64,000 nucleotides of DNA from Margaritifera margaritifera (Eukaryota; Mollusca; Bivalvia; Unionida; Margaritiferidae): positions 1,154,501 through 1,218,500 of the forward strand of contig JAQPZY010001561.1 in NCBI GenBank assembly GCA_029931535.1, in the 5' to 3' direction. A model generated the notes under the pieces. That model was not told the DNA's origin. It worked only from the letters and a program-made list of their open reading frames with translations, and did no database searches. Position numbers and translations under genes: made by a program. Numbering within the stretch: the stretch's first letter is position 1; every line of letters starts with the position of its first letter. Below are positions 1 through 11,389 of the stretch, piece after piece.

Positions 1-1200
1 ATGTGGCTGCCATCAAGATGTAAATACATACTTTGCACAAATATATGCAACGAATATGCTTGCCTTGAATCCAAAGTGTGCGTGCGAATGTATGTATATA
101 TGTATGCATGACTACGTGTATTACGTATGTGTGTTTGTCTGTCCGTCTGCATGTATGTACGATTTATGTAACTGGTGAGAGAAAAGAAAAGCTAGTACAT
201 GTCTTAGGACATACTCACATCTTTTGTTGTATCTATATCTTTATAAGCAGAAAAAGGTTCTTTATCAGCATGATTGATGTCACTGGTCTCGCTTATAGGA
301 GGCAGATAAAGATGTGAACGAACCCTTTCTCCGGTATCGGAAGAGGACCACGCCTGTAAAGATAATGATATGGAATTGTCCTTGCTCATGCCAAATTTTA
401 AGAAAGTGAAAACACATATTCTAACAAATCAACGGATGCTATTAACTAGCCATACTTTTGCATTGCCTGATGAACTTCTATTACGCCTTCTCTCTTTGAC
501 TTTATAATATTTATTCCTCCAAGCGTTTAAATTTGTGAAAGATTTTTAGAATGAAAATCAGCTATTCAGGATTTGCAAGGATAAACTGTATTCTGTCTTA
601 CATATCTTACTTTATCTTTGGCCACTACTTAGTGGAATCTCCCATTGTACAATCATATAGAATAATAATATTTTTAAAAAAATCCCCCCCCTCCATGTAA
701 TTTCAACAGATTTGTTGTACTTCCATACGATATAAAAAAGTGGCAAGCTATCTGATAAAGATAACAAGAAAATCTAAGGACAATGGAATATACAATTATA
801 CAAGTTATCCGTTGCACTATGAAATTTCACCTGTCCACAAATTCACATGGCTTAATTCAAATGGAAATAAAGCAGCATACTGACAACCATTCGGCCCGCG
901 CACACCATTTTTAATAGTCAAGCGTGCACATTTTTGCTTTCAACATAATTTGCTATTTAGCTTCATTCCAATTAGGGCTATTATGATTACGTTTACGAGG
1001 GTTGATGAAAGGTTCTAGAACAAATGCAATATCTTCTAAAGAAAATAATATAACCCAAAGTCACACAAATTTGCCCGTCTATAACTGAAAACGTGCGTCT
1101 TTAGGACACATCGTCATTTTTAAGTTGATAACGTCACAGCCTTAGTGACGTCAAATTTTACTACGTTATATATGTAGACGCGGTGAAAAAAGGCAGATGA
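1..1200. other. Non-coding flank, no gene recognised
   Basis: AT-rich sequence with short ATGT/TA-rich stretches near 85-165 and a C run near 684-692. The open frames are short, lack family resemblance and have no convincing splice context. It lies beyond the last mucin exon I can identify (minus strand), so it could hold 3' UTR or unrelated intergenic DNA. Confidence 0.5.
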
Positions 1201-1221
1201 GTCCGGTTTCAATCGTAGAGT

Positions 1222-2213
1222 GATTGTACAATTGTGTGCAAAATTAGGAAAATCATTTACACATATAAAAGCTGACTTGGGTGCTGTTTATGGACTGGCT
1301 AAATCTGGAATGAGTCGATGGATGATACGTTTTAGTGATGGTAGGTAGACTCTTAAAGACGATATAAGAAAAGGTAGACAGAGAGCATCTATTTCAAAAT
1401 AAATAGTCGATTCTGTGGAAGTATATGTGAAAGAAAACAGACTTGTTACTGTCAAAGAGACAGACAATTTTGACACTTCACATGGAAGTGCAGAGGCAAT
1501 TCTGATTAAGGAATACACAAGGTTTGTGCCCGTTGTGTGTCCAGATTGACTGATAGAAACAAATGTGTTTAAGGGTATACATCTGCAGGGAATTATTATA
1601 TAAGTACAAAGTACAAGACTGTAAGTTCTGAAATAAGATCATTACATGTGATGAAGATTGAACCAGAGAGTAGGAAACAAAGCAGTGTATGCACACAAGT
1701 TCGCCATCGACTATAAAGTATGTCTTTACAAATCTACTGGAAAGGTTATGTGCATTATGTTCTTCAACACACAAGGAATAATATTAAACCACATGGTACA
1801 AACGAACACCACAGTGAATGGACAGTACTATGCCACAGACATCAAATATAATATACGAAAAGTTATTCGCAAAAGGACCTACTGAGGAGTTGCTTTATCT
1901 TGCACCAGGATAATGCCCGCACACACGCATGCAAGTTTGTAATGCAGACTTTACACAAAATTGGCTTTGAAAACCTAAATCATCAACCAATCAGCCCAGA
2001 ATTAGCTCCTTACGACTACTGGCTATTTTTTCAAAATTGATAAATTTGTTACTGGGAAACCATTACGAAATCGGAGAAGAACTAAGGGATGTAATCAGTG
2101 GGTAGCTAAGAATAGTATCACGTGATGGGCTGCTGGACGTGTTCAGGACATGGGTCATAAGACGGAGGAAGTGCATCAAGTCGAAAGGAAGTTACTTTGA
2201 GAATGGCTACTAA
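1222..2213 (+). pseudogene. Decayed mariner-family transposase, copy 1
   Basis: Conceptual translation across frames gives a mariner-type transposase. From 1222 there is an N-terminal helix-turn-helix (VIVQLCAKLGKS), then RWMIRFSDGR, a stop, LKDDIRKGR, and near 1480 the second HTH block (SHGSAEAIL). The catalytic core follows: TCDED near 1645, HQDNARTH near 1900 and PELAPYDYWLF near 2010, so all three catalytic aspartates are still readable. The C-terminal block (CIKSKGSYFE) ends before a TAA at 2211-2213. Several in-frame stops (TAG, TAA, TGA) and frame changes show it is dead. It would have cut and pasted its own element at TA sites. I could not delimit terminal inverted repeats. Confidence 0.85.
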
Positions 2214-2289
2214 AATTATTGTCAACATTTAAGTAGTTTTATCTTTACAGTGTTTGTTACAGATCTTTTACCCTCATAGCTTTTATTTC

Positions 2290-2920
2290 TAAGAGGTATT
2301 GTCCTGGATAGGCTTACAATAAACATCCGATGATTTGTGAACACTCCAGCATTCACACCGGTCTCGCCATTAAGCTTTATCGTAGCAACATCTCGGATGA
2401 CTTCAATGATCAGATTGTGACCACATATACACAGTTATGCCCTTTCACTAACTTACAATCGGCATCTAATCGGCTTGTGAACATTCTAGCCTTAACCTTT
2501 TTGTTTTTCCTTCCAAACAAATTTGATGTGGAGCTTTAATCTACTAGCTGTTGGATAAGTTCGATGATGATTGGATGTTGAATAGCCGTTTTACATGTAC
2601 AACCCTAGACTGATTCAGAACATGCATATCTCTCGTTTGTGAACGCCGTGACAATTACTTCGTTTTATTTTAACCAAATCAGCACGAAAATTTTTTGTTA
2701 AGCAGATCTTATATCAGCACGACGATGGTTAGATTTGGACTATGTTATTTACGGGGTTAACTCCCTTGATTGACTTAGAATAGGTATCCCACTAGTTTAT
2801 GAACACTCTAGCATTTACAATGTTCGTTTAATTTGAACTGAATTTTCTTTTATTAACGTTAACAAGGTCTCTAATGAGTGTGATGATTGTTAATAAATTT
2901 TATGGAGATTTGTTCCTCAG
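2290..2920. repeat. Degenerate tandem repeat, about 160 bp period, four copies
   Basis: The block containing 'gtgaacactct' (or close variants) recurs at about 2337, 2477, 2639 and 2799. A second block around 'gatgattg' recurs near 2391, 2555, 2714 and 2873 at spacings of 159-164 bp. The two blocks alternate in fixed order, so this is one diverged tandem repeat rather than chance matches. It begins right after the mariner relic. No coding potential is evident. Confidence 0.6.
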
Positions 2921-5890
2921 TGATCTTAAAATATATCACTGTTTCCGGGATGAAAATTAAAGTGGCAACTCTTTATTACTCAAATAGGTGGCGCTGACTC
3001 ACTATCATATGTGGCATCGCCGTTTTAAAATCTAGTGGTGAACATTAAGTTTCTTCTTGAAATCTCCAGAACAAGCACAAAAATATGAAAGGGCACAAAC
3101 TTTTGCTCTTTATCTTTTTCTTTTTCTTTACCACACCCGCTCACACAAACATGAATATATCAACTAGAGGATTTGTATATTTGTGCATCCTTTGCATTGT
3201 ATACATAACACAGTGTAGGAACGACTGCATGGATTTCGAAAGTTGCAATTTTCAGGTTTGAATTTGGCAACTACAATTCTTTTTTACAGAGTAAGATATA
3301 CTACTTTGTTTTAGAAACCTATGCATGTTGCAATATCTAAATTTCTTTGCGGTTTGTTACTGTGTAACCTAGTTGTCAAAGCTGATCTAAGAAAGTGATT
3401 GTCTGGTCAATCCAGCACCGCTGTATTGGAGTTGCGATTCATTTGTGATCCTTAGTAACAGCAAGAAAGCTTCGCTTAAGAAATTAAAAGTTCGGCAGAA
3501 ACAAATACAGTAGCGCTACTACACTGTAATATCGATGGTAATTGGGAGCTAAGTGAAAAGTGTTGTTACATTCAGCGCAGGTTCGATTCTAGCTTGGGAA
3601 GAATATTACCCCCCCCCCACCCTGTTTAATTATATCAGTGTCATTCTATATAAGGTTCTTGTCTATTTTCATATATCCATAAATAGAATGTTGAATCCAG
3701 AGATAAGCGCTTTCTCTTTGTTTGGAATATAGTTATCTATTTTAATCATACTTTCATGAAATCAAGTAGATTTCTAAATGTACCCAGGCATGATTCTGCT
3801 ATACTAATTAGGGCAGCCTGGCGGCCCCAATTTCTGTTGTAGGCCACAACATTTTTGCTTTAAAATACCCAATTGAAAGTAAGTAAAACTTGTCTGCCGG
3901 TATTTGTCACTCCTTTCATTCATATCCGTAATAAATGTTACCAGTTCGGAAGCGTAAATTTACCTTGTTAACCTTACCGGAAGTCATCTTGATCATAAAA
4001 AGCTTGGCATTGCTAAGTATCCGTTGTTTTCGCGTGACGTCATCAAATTGCGTGCACTTCTATTTCGGTCATTTTGATTCCCTAGCCACCCGACCTGGCA
4101 CCTAACAACACAGTGTTCTCCTCAAAACATTATCAAGGTCATTGAAATAAATTTACTTTTCTTTTTGGTTTGTTTACTACAATCGATTTTGTTATTTTTG
4201 CCAAGACTTGAAGTAGTGTTTGCCTTGTCTGTTGCTACGATTAATTGTATTATACTACCATATGAAAGCGCTAATTATCATGGTAACCAGTTTTAAACTT
4301 CCTTATACAAGAAAGTAGTTGTGAGAGTCAACCATAATCTGGTCAACAAATGCACTGCCTGAAATAAAAAATCATTGTTCAAGTTCAAGTTAAAAAGTCA
4401 AGTCTTAATATATAATTTAATATTTTTTAAAGCACTTTAAGAATACTCGGTTTTGATATTCGAGACAAAGGCATGTTCCGTTAGACACACGTTTCATTTT
4501 AATACACTTAAGATTAAACCATTTCTTTGAACAGTTCTCGCTTTCACTTAATATCATCCTCCGTCCATCATCATCTCCACCACAAATAGAATATTTAACT
4601 GTATTAATTAAATTGGTTTGTCAGCTGTCTTTGCCACAGACACTTGCTTTCGCAACAAGTATTTACATAAAAGTTCTGGCATAATACACGTGCTATGAAA
4701 TTTGTATGCCTTAATTGGCATTGCATCTCAAAGCTCATTGTTCGGAAATACTCTTTCAAGATGGCATTCTTGGAGATATCATACTAAGAAAATAATAATA
4801 TTGTCTGTTTGTTAGAAATAACTGTATTAGTATTTGATAAAAATATGCATGATTGCGGTTCAACTTCATTATTCCGTCTTCCGACATAAACTTGGGAACT
4901 TCCAGCTTTATTTTATCTTTCATGCTGTAGGGGCACTTAGTTTCAAGTGTAAACTATGTATTATTTCGATGAAGTAAATATCCTTATTGACGATTAAATC
5001 TGAGATATTTTTTTTTTGTTGAATGTATGTGATGTTGACTAAGGTTTGTCAGGGAAGCAAAATTGCGGCGCAAGGTGCACGCGCGTTGCATTGTGGATAT
5101 TTGTGTACACAATCGTGACGTCTGTGAAAACAAAGGATTCAGATTCTTCCAAATAAAGTGTATCGTCGAAGAGGAAACATCTTCCTCATTGTGGTAGCAA
5201 CAGCTATGTATTCTTTCCTTAATTAGATACATTGTTTTAAATAACTGTTTGGATAGTAGACAATACATACTGGTATAGACCCATAAACACAGTAAATTGA
5301 ACAAAGAGGCTGTGATTCGTACCTGGATTCACGTGGTCTAGCGTTTCACGCTAAGTTACTTTTTTGACGACTGTGCTTTATATTTGTCTTTAATGACATT
5401 CTATTTCATGCATTTTTTTTTGGATAGGGAATAAAGTATTTAATATCCTCGTTTGCTGAAGTGTGTCTTCTTGGTCAATACGTAGTCATAGAAAGAAGAT
5501 TTTGCGCAGGTGTTTATACTTACGTGGGTTTGCAAATATAAATAGCAGTGCAAAGTTTTATTGATAGGACTAGGTAAATCTATTGCAAAAGATTACAATC
5601 TTTTAGAAAAGAACTGTAATTCGATGTGAAAGTAACTAAATGTAGCATATGAAGGCAGTTTTATACCAATAACACCTGTAAGTAGCAAATAAATATATTA
5701 TAATGCAGCCTGAATTTATATAATGTTGGATGAATAAACATATAAAGTTGTTGACAGCACTCAGTTTCATATTAAGGACGTGTGCTAAAAAAGCTGTTTT
5801 TTATACAAAAGAACACAGCAGCTACTACTACCACCATTACTACTACAAGCAAGCAAATTATATACAAAACAACAAAAAAGTATGCAACAC
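2921..5890. other. Non-coding stretch, nothing recognised
   Basis: AT-rich, with a C run at about 3611-3619 and scattered short open frames. The longest, on the minus strand at 4984-5304, has no domain-like composition and no clear splice sites. I see no gene here. Confidence 0.45.
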
Positions 5891-5896
5891 AGACCG

Positions 5897-5897
<1 letters not shown>

Positions 5898-5942
<45 letters not shown>

Positions 5943-5943
5943 T
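5898..5943. repeat. (AAT)n microsatellite
   Basis: About 15 tandem AAT units; a shorter AAT run lies at about 6093-6112. Homopolymer 'proteins' in this stretch are artefacts of the repeat. Confidence 0.95.
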
Positions 5944-6655
5944 TTCAAAACAATGCTCATCACCAGTGATATAGAAATGAAATTTATAGACCAAATTAAT
6001 GTATGAAACTTCTTTTTAGGAAAGACAATTTAATCTCTATGAATAAACTCTGCAGCAACTTTTATAAAGTTCTATACCTGGGAACAGTTCTAGTAATAAT
6101 AATAATAATAATACATCAAGAACAAAAACCCATGCTTTTTAGAAGAAATTATAACTAGCGTTTTTTAGGGAAAGTTAAACATTTCCCAAAATAATGGTTT
6201 CGCGATACAAAATTTCCAATTTTAGGGATGGGGGCACCAAAATTTCATTGCTGGATTCATCCCTGGCACCGGAAAGTTAAATTCCGCTTGCCTAGCGAAT
6301 TGGTTCTCATTTCACTGAAACCCTTTCCTTAGACCTTGTTCCATTCTTTTATATTGGTTTGAGCGCATTGCATATTTTGGTGTGCTGGGCGATATGTGCC
6401 GTTACTTGCGGCACAGGATTGATTCCTGCTGGCGCAACAACCTGATACACTTTATTTTATAAGAACTTGAACACACATCTCGGCCTTTAGTCTCTAAATC
6501 TTTCTGACGGTGATGATCACTATCGTGAGGGAGGTAACTCGTACAGATCTCGAGTGGGTGCTCGTGAGCGAAGGTCGGTACAGGATTAATAATATAAGAA
6601 ACTAGTGTCAGTACTCTAATAAAGACCTGATTTCATTACATTGGTTAAATAGAGA

Positions 6656-6658
<3 letters not shown>

Positions 6659-6730
<72 letters not shown>
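6659..6730. repeat. (TA)n microsatellite
   Basis: Pure TA dinucleotide run of about 65 bp ending in TATGTATATA. Confidence 0.95.
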
Positions 6731-7359
6731 ACTGGTACTTATTCCACCTTCTTTGTCCTAATTCCTAATTTATCGCAGTGTATCAGAGACACTAAACAAT
6801 TTTTTGGGTTTGGTCGGGCAATGCCTATTTTAATTTATATTGCCTAAAAGGCACTGCCGTTTTCTTCACATTGGTCGACTGAAATCATGTGCCTCTCCGA
6901 TATTAATTTGATCAGTGTAGGGATTCGCAGTGATGCAAGGTAACTCCAGTCGAGGGATTACATTATTCTTCTTTTGCGAGGCTCTGACCACTATATTGAT
7001 TATTGTTGTCATTATTATATTATTATATCATTGCACTGATTATTTTTATCACCCACTGGATTATCATTTTATGTTATGAATTGGTCATAATTTTAATTCT
7101 ATCGTTAGTGATCTCGATTACTGACGTGCAATCGATATAATTTTTCATGACATCGACATCATCAAGCTCTGAAGCTGATGGTTGTAACCAACTGCTGAAA
7201 CTGGTGAGCATGTGCTTCTCACGAGGAGACCAAAACAAGCAACGTGAGACAGCCATCATGGGATAACTGACTCGATAAAAGAAAGGTCATGGTCTCGGTT
7301 TGGCCATATTCTTTTCTGACATGGGTGAGAAAATCCCGTACAAGGCAACGACCTGCCTG

Positions 7360-7470
7360 AGGTAGACATTTCAGTGGTAAAGGTGTTGGACTCATGATCA
7401 GAACTGTGCGGGCTCGATTCCCACCATCGGGTCAGGCCAGATCGGATGCTGTGGTCAGGCCCGCCAACAG
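7360..7470 (+). mobile_element. tRNA-derived SINE relic (head)
   Basis: The tract has a tRNA-like pol III promoter layout: an A-box-like block 'cagtggtaaaggtgttgg' from 7372 and a B box 'ggctcgattccc' at 7411-7422. Spacing is close to a tRNA head, but the surrounding sequence does not fold as a functional tRNA (no acceptor-stem partner or anticodon arm that I can support). It is most simply the 5' head of a SINE on the plus strand; its body and tail are not delimited. Confidence 0.5.
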
Positions 7471-7701
7471 AAATTCCGGGCCCCAAGGCAGAGCAGTCAT
7501 GGGCCCCAAAACAAGTTTAATTTTTTGCATATAAACACCTGAGTACAGTTTTGCATATATAAAACCCGTAGTAATCTAACATAACTTAGACTCTTGCAAG
7601 GAACAAATTTTTATATTTACGACAAAGATTAATTTCTTTTTTATTTTTATAACTGAGTTGACGGCGGGCCCCTATAAATCGCCGGGTGTCTGGGGCAGTT
7701 A

Positions 7702-7716
7702 CCCCCCCCCCCCCCC
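7702..7716. repeat. Poly(C) tract
   Basis: Fifteen consecutive C residues, flanked by G/C-rich sequence with 'gggcccc'-type blocks at about 7479-7505 and 7665-7675 that may be ends of an old non-autonomous element. Confidence 0.9.
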
Positions 7717-7803
7717 TTTCACGGCAGGACTGACTGTGGTGTGTATTGGGAAGGAACTTAACACAGATTGGCACGATATGCCACTAAAGCGTTTGTGTGT
7801 CAT

Positions 7804-8061
7804 CAGGGCCGATCTAACTACTAGGCAAACTAGGCCGCCTAAGGTGGCAAAAAAAAAAAACTGAATGAATAAAAAAAGAAAGAGAAATAGCGTAAAATAG
7901 AAGATAATAAGAGTCTAAAAATAGAAAGAGAAAAAGAGATGCATAATTTTTATTCCTACTAATGCACAATATTCATTTTCAAAAGTTAATTGTGGGGGTG
8001 GGGGAGGGGGCGCAACGCTGAAGGTTCGCCCAGGGCGCCAAATACCCTTGCTCTGGCCCTG
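7804..8061. mobile_element. hAT-like MITE with 8-bp target duplication
   Basis: A 258 bp element begins CAGGGCC and ends GGCCCTG, with weaker inverted similarity further in (GCCGCCTAAGGTGGC on the left, GCCCAGGGCGCC on the right). It is flanked by tgtgtcat (7796-7803) and tgtgttat (8062-8069), an 8-bp direct repeat with one mismatch. Terminal CAGGG-type repeats and an 8-bp target duplication are hallmarks of the hAT superfamily. There is no transposase inside, only A-rich filler, so it would have been moved in trans. Confidence 0.75.
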
Positions 8062-8333
8062 TGTGTTATAAAACACCAAACCAAACGAAACCTGTTGCCA
8101 AGGGTAAACATTACGACACAAGAAGTGCCATAAGCAAACAAGGACAATTGCTGATATATTGTAGACATGGACGTTTCTGACAGTACATAGTAAGTGACTG
8201 CCGCTGAGTTTAACGTGACACTAATCATATACCTCATCATATATACATATATGTTGGAATTCTTGTCTTTTTAAAGGAAAAAAAACACAACAATAAACAA
8301 AAATAAAAATTAAAAGCATCATATCATCCAATT

Positions 8334-8503
<170 letters not shown>

Positions 8504-8624
8504 CACATTATTATACGAGGGAGCAAGAAATGTGATGCCTTTAGTTTTATGCATTCAAGCATAAGCAAACTATAACAAACCAGATTAGTGAAAGCTGGTG
8601 ACCGATGATATTTCCCCTGTGTAC

Positions 8625-8695
8625 CCGTAAGTCGAAACGAAAAACTGGCTACAGATTCCTCTCCATCATCCCATTTAGAATACTCGTCTTGTATC
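8625..8695 (-). CDS. Transmembrane mucin, cytoplasmic-tail exon (3' end uncertain)
   Basis: The minus strand has a good acceptor (pyrimidine-rich, ending ATTAG) with the exon starting at 8695. Its first base G completes the AG left by the transmembrane exon (AGG, Arg), so the frame runs MKNKR into IQDEYSKWDDGEE. The peptide is acidic and hydrophilic, with Tyr and Ser residues suited to a cytosolic tail after a basic stop-transfer. The end is not certain: 8625 uses a weak GTACAC donor, and the frame stays open to 8221 through microsatellite sequence that is unlikely to be coding. Alternatively the protein could stop at the TAA just past the transmembrane exon if that intron is not removed. Confidence 0.5.
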
Positions 8696-9272
8696 CTAAT
8701 GGTGAAAAGATGGCATAAATTAATATATAAATAAATAAACAAAAAATAGATAAATAAAGAATAAATAAATAAATTGTCATTAAAAGTATCATAGTATACA
8801 AAACACTACACGTCCTTTTTGTACTGCAAAGGATAGCATACTATACAAGCATGCAATGGATGAATTTATTTTCTGTATGATAGAATGATAAAACGGACGA
8901 TTATAAAACATATGTTTTTATTGAAATATTTACAGCATCGAGTGCATCTCTCTAACTATCTAGCATCTAATCCTGATTTTTTCCTCTAGGAATTTATCCA
9001 TCTATCAATCCATCCATTAATTCCAGCCTGCATCCATCCAATCAGCTAAGCATGTATGTATGTATGTTGCATGCATATGCATGCATGTATGTATGAATAG
9101 ACGGATGGAAGAATGGATGAATGTGTAGATGGGTGGATAGAAGGATAGAATGAAGTGCGTATGTATCTATGTCTATACATATATCCATCGTTCGTGATTT
9201 GAAGTCACAAATACTTGTTAAAACTGGCTTGTATTCCGCACAAGTTGTGCGTGTTAGTTTCTTTTCCTTTAC

Positions 9273-9449
9273 CTTTTATTTTTCATTTTATCTTTTCTCC
9301 TTCTGATTGTTATGCAAATTAACAACACGATGAGAATAATAATGACGCATCCACCAATGCCAAATGCTAAGACGAGGAAAAGCATCATTGTCGGGGTTTT
9401 CTCCTGACATCTACTTCCACTATAAAGGTAAAAGTTGTCACTGCTACAC
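9273..9449 (-). CDS. Transmembrane mucin exon: end of EGF domain, TM helix, stop-transfer
   Basis: This 177 bp exon has an acceptor (TTACAG) before 9449 and a donor AAAAG|GTAAAG after 9273. It enters with one base that completes the previous AG (Arg) and leaves with two. It encodes CSSDNFYLYSGSRC, the last two cysteines of an EGF-like fold begun in the previous exon, then a short linker and a strongly hydrophobic helix of about 26 residues (starting MMLFLVLAFGIGGCV). The basic cluster RRRKDKMKNK follows as a stop-transfer, giving a type I topology with the mucin outside the cell. If the intron were retained the protein would end at an immediate TAA (9271-9269). SEA-EGF-TM order is typical of membrane mucins of the MUC3/12/17 group. 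Confidence 0.85.
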
Positions 9450-9989
9450 CTGTAATTTATACAGAAAGGGAATTAAATCAAGAACTGAACTAGACTAATT
9501 GTACTTCGATTGAAAAGTTACTTCAAAATGGTATTACAATCTTGAGTTAACATCCAATCTTTGGGAAGACGGTTTTGACGTCCAGAGACATCGATCATTT
9601 GACTGTTGTTAAAGTAGGGTTGGGTGGGGTGAGGCTAAGATTTGGTCTTGAGAAAAAGATATTTCAAATTACAGCCTATATTTTGCTAAAAGATATATTT
9701 GCTGTGTCATCAAATATTCACCATTATATTTGATGAAAATATTTATATATCTGATAAGGAAGAAAAAAAGAAAATAAAATAAAACAATTTTTTTTTTGGA
9801 AAAGCTCGAAGGATCGAAGGAAAAATCCAAGGATGAAACAACGTTTCTATTATAAACGTAATTTTTTTCTCTTACTTTGGAAATGTCGATGATAAATAAA
9901 TGTAATTTATTTAGCAGGTCTGCCTAAACTCTAATCGCGTACTGCAGTTTTGTGATGAAATTGTGTTCGAGTTGTAAAACTCTGGAAAA

Positions 9990-10100
9990 AACTGAGAATC
10001 CCATCGATTGTGGATAAGCTGCCATTAACACTCGAAAGTGCCGGCCGGGAATTGAACTGGGATCGACATGAAATATAAAACCACGAAAACCAACAAACGC
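9990..10100 (-). mobile_element. SINE-like relic (tRNA-type B box)
   Basis: Read on the minus strand, the stretch contains a B-box-like GTTCAATTCCC (10057-10047) followed by CGGCCGGCAC, the kind of tRNA-related block found at SINE heads. The A box is poorly preserved. It lies in the intron beside the Penelope-like fragment. Confidence 0.4.
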
Positions 10101-10139
10101 GTTCTCTTCGTGCTTATTTTCCACCTCGACACCCCAAAA

Positions 10140-10606
10140 TTACAACAGATAATTCAGAAGCATTGGAACTAGACTGAATCTTCCTAACATCAGAAGGGCA
10201 TATTTCAAGAAGTTCCTATGGTTGTGTACCGTAGACCTAAAAATATGAAGGACCATCTGGTACGTGCCAAGTTAACTTCAAACAAGACCACAGATTCAGG
10301 CACATATTGCTGGAAAGACAAGCGTTGCCTAATTTGCAAGACCAAATCGCTTAGAAGTTCGACGACATATGTTTGCGAAACCGTTGATTTCAGAAAAGTA
10401 ATTAATAACTCCAAGAACCTAATTCACTACAAAATGAACGCGAAATTTGCCAACCACTAAAACTTGACTGGGCATTCAATAGATGCTACCGATTCATTCT
10501 AACCTGGGGTGGACCGATACAGAACGCACAAGAAGGGAACGATACTGGATACTTCAATTGAAAACTCATGGGAGTTCGGCCTAAATGAAAAAGACTAACC
10601 TTTCTA
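10140..10606 (+). mobile_element. Penelope-like element fragment, internally deleted
   Basis: From about 10140 the plus strand reads the linker upstream of the endonuclease of Penelope-like retroelements. An IIQKHWN-like block precedes 10218, then VVYRRPKNMKDHLVRAKL and a Cys pair block (YCWKDKRCLICKTK) follow. The reading ends in TERTRRERYWILQLKT (about 10515-10570), the C-terminal block that follows the GIY-YIG nuclease. The GIY-YIG core expected between them is missing, and the frame is broken, so this is an internally deleted, dead copy. It sits in the intron between the EGF and transmembrane exons, opposite in sense to the mucin. Confidence 0.75.
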
Positions 10607-10764
10607 TTGCAATCTTATCAAAATTACAGCCATGCATCAGTTTATCCGACGTACGCAATTTTTGCGATAATATTTACCCAAGTAAAAATTCAGTAACTCT
10701 TTACATGTATCAATGGTATTCTTCTTCTTCTTGCTATCATTATCATCATTTTATTATTAACATC

Positions 10765-10766
<2 letters not shown>

Positions 10767-10805
<39 letters not shown>
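10767..10805. repeat. (ATT)n microsatellite
   Basis: About 13 tandem ATT units. Confidence 0.95.
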
Positions 10806-11223
10806 GAACTCTTGTCCATTATCCCGTTATACCATGCTCTAGACATACTTCCTTAGTACCTCCATGCATAACTTTACCCGGATATAATGTCCTTTGCACA
10901 TTTTGATAATGGCGTTGATTTATCGCCGGGCATGGTGTCAGAACTTTGTTCTAAGCCTGGAATTAGGTCAAAACACTTAGGTTCTCTGCGTGATACGCAG
11001 GATAAACACTTCTTTGAATTTGTTTTACACATCTTTGTTGGGCTGATGGCAGCATAACATAGATATGTAGTTTACCCGTTTTAGACCGTTTTTCTAATTT
11101 TGTCTTCTTTCTTTCTTATATTGTTTAGCCTTTGTTTATTTCCCCGTCATTTTAAAAATGTAGGAGTCAAGAATTCTTCAAGGCTTTTGTGTTTAGTGTT
11201 TGTTTTGAGGATGTAAATTGTTT

Positions 11224-11267
11224 CTTCCCCTGACGAAGAGCGTGTTTAGCTCAAAACGTTGGGAAAG
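11224..11267 (+). ncRNA. Decayed hammerhead-like motif of a Penelope-like terminal repeat
   Basis: The sequence reads CTGACGA, a stem AGAGC...GCTC with loop GTGTTTA, then AAAACG, enclosed by CTTCCC and GGGAAAG, which can pair. This is the hammerhead core (CUGANGA, stem II, GAAA) except that the first G of GAAA is A. Penelope-like elements are known to carry hammerhead motifs in their terminal repeats, and one such element lies about 0.6 kb upstream on the same strand. The G-to-A change at a core position should impair cleavage. Confidence 0.55.
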
Positions 11268-11304
11268 TGTTTTGTATTTGCACCGTTATAAATTTTTGTG
11301 TCAT

Positions 11305-11388
<84 letters not shown>
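11305..11388. repeat. (TA)n(TG)n microsatellite
   Basis: A TA run to about 11356 followed by TG to 11388. Confidence 0.95.

Positions 11389-11389
<1 letters not shown>

Noticed and set aside
3600..3620. C-run as an assembly gap marker
   Set aside because: Short C runs occur throughout the window and flanks are continuous; nothing suggests a gap.
5730..6006. Asn-, Ile- and Tyr-homopolymer 'proteins'
   Set aside because: They are translations of the (AAT)n microsatellite in all frames.
7360..7470. Functional tRNA gene
   Set aside because: A- and B-box-like blocks are present but the stems do not close and no anticodon arm is evident. A SINE head is the simpler reading; the same applies to 16591-16665.
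7440..7720. A second non-autonomous transposon with 'gggcccc' ends before the poly(C) tract
   Set aside because: There is some inverted similarity (ggcccgcc near 7457, ggcgggcccc near 7663), but no consistent termini or target duplication.
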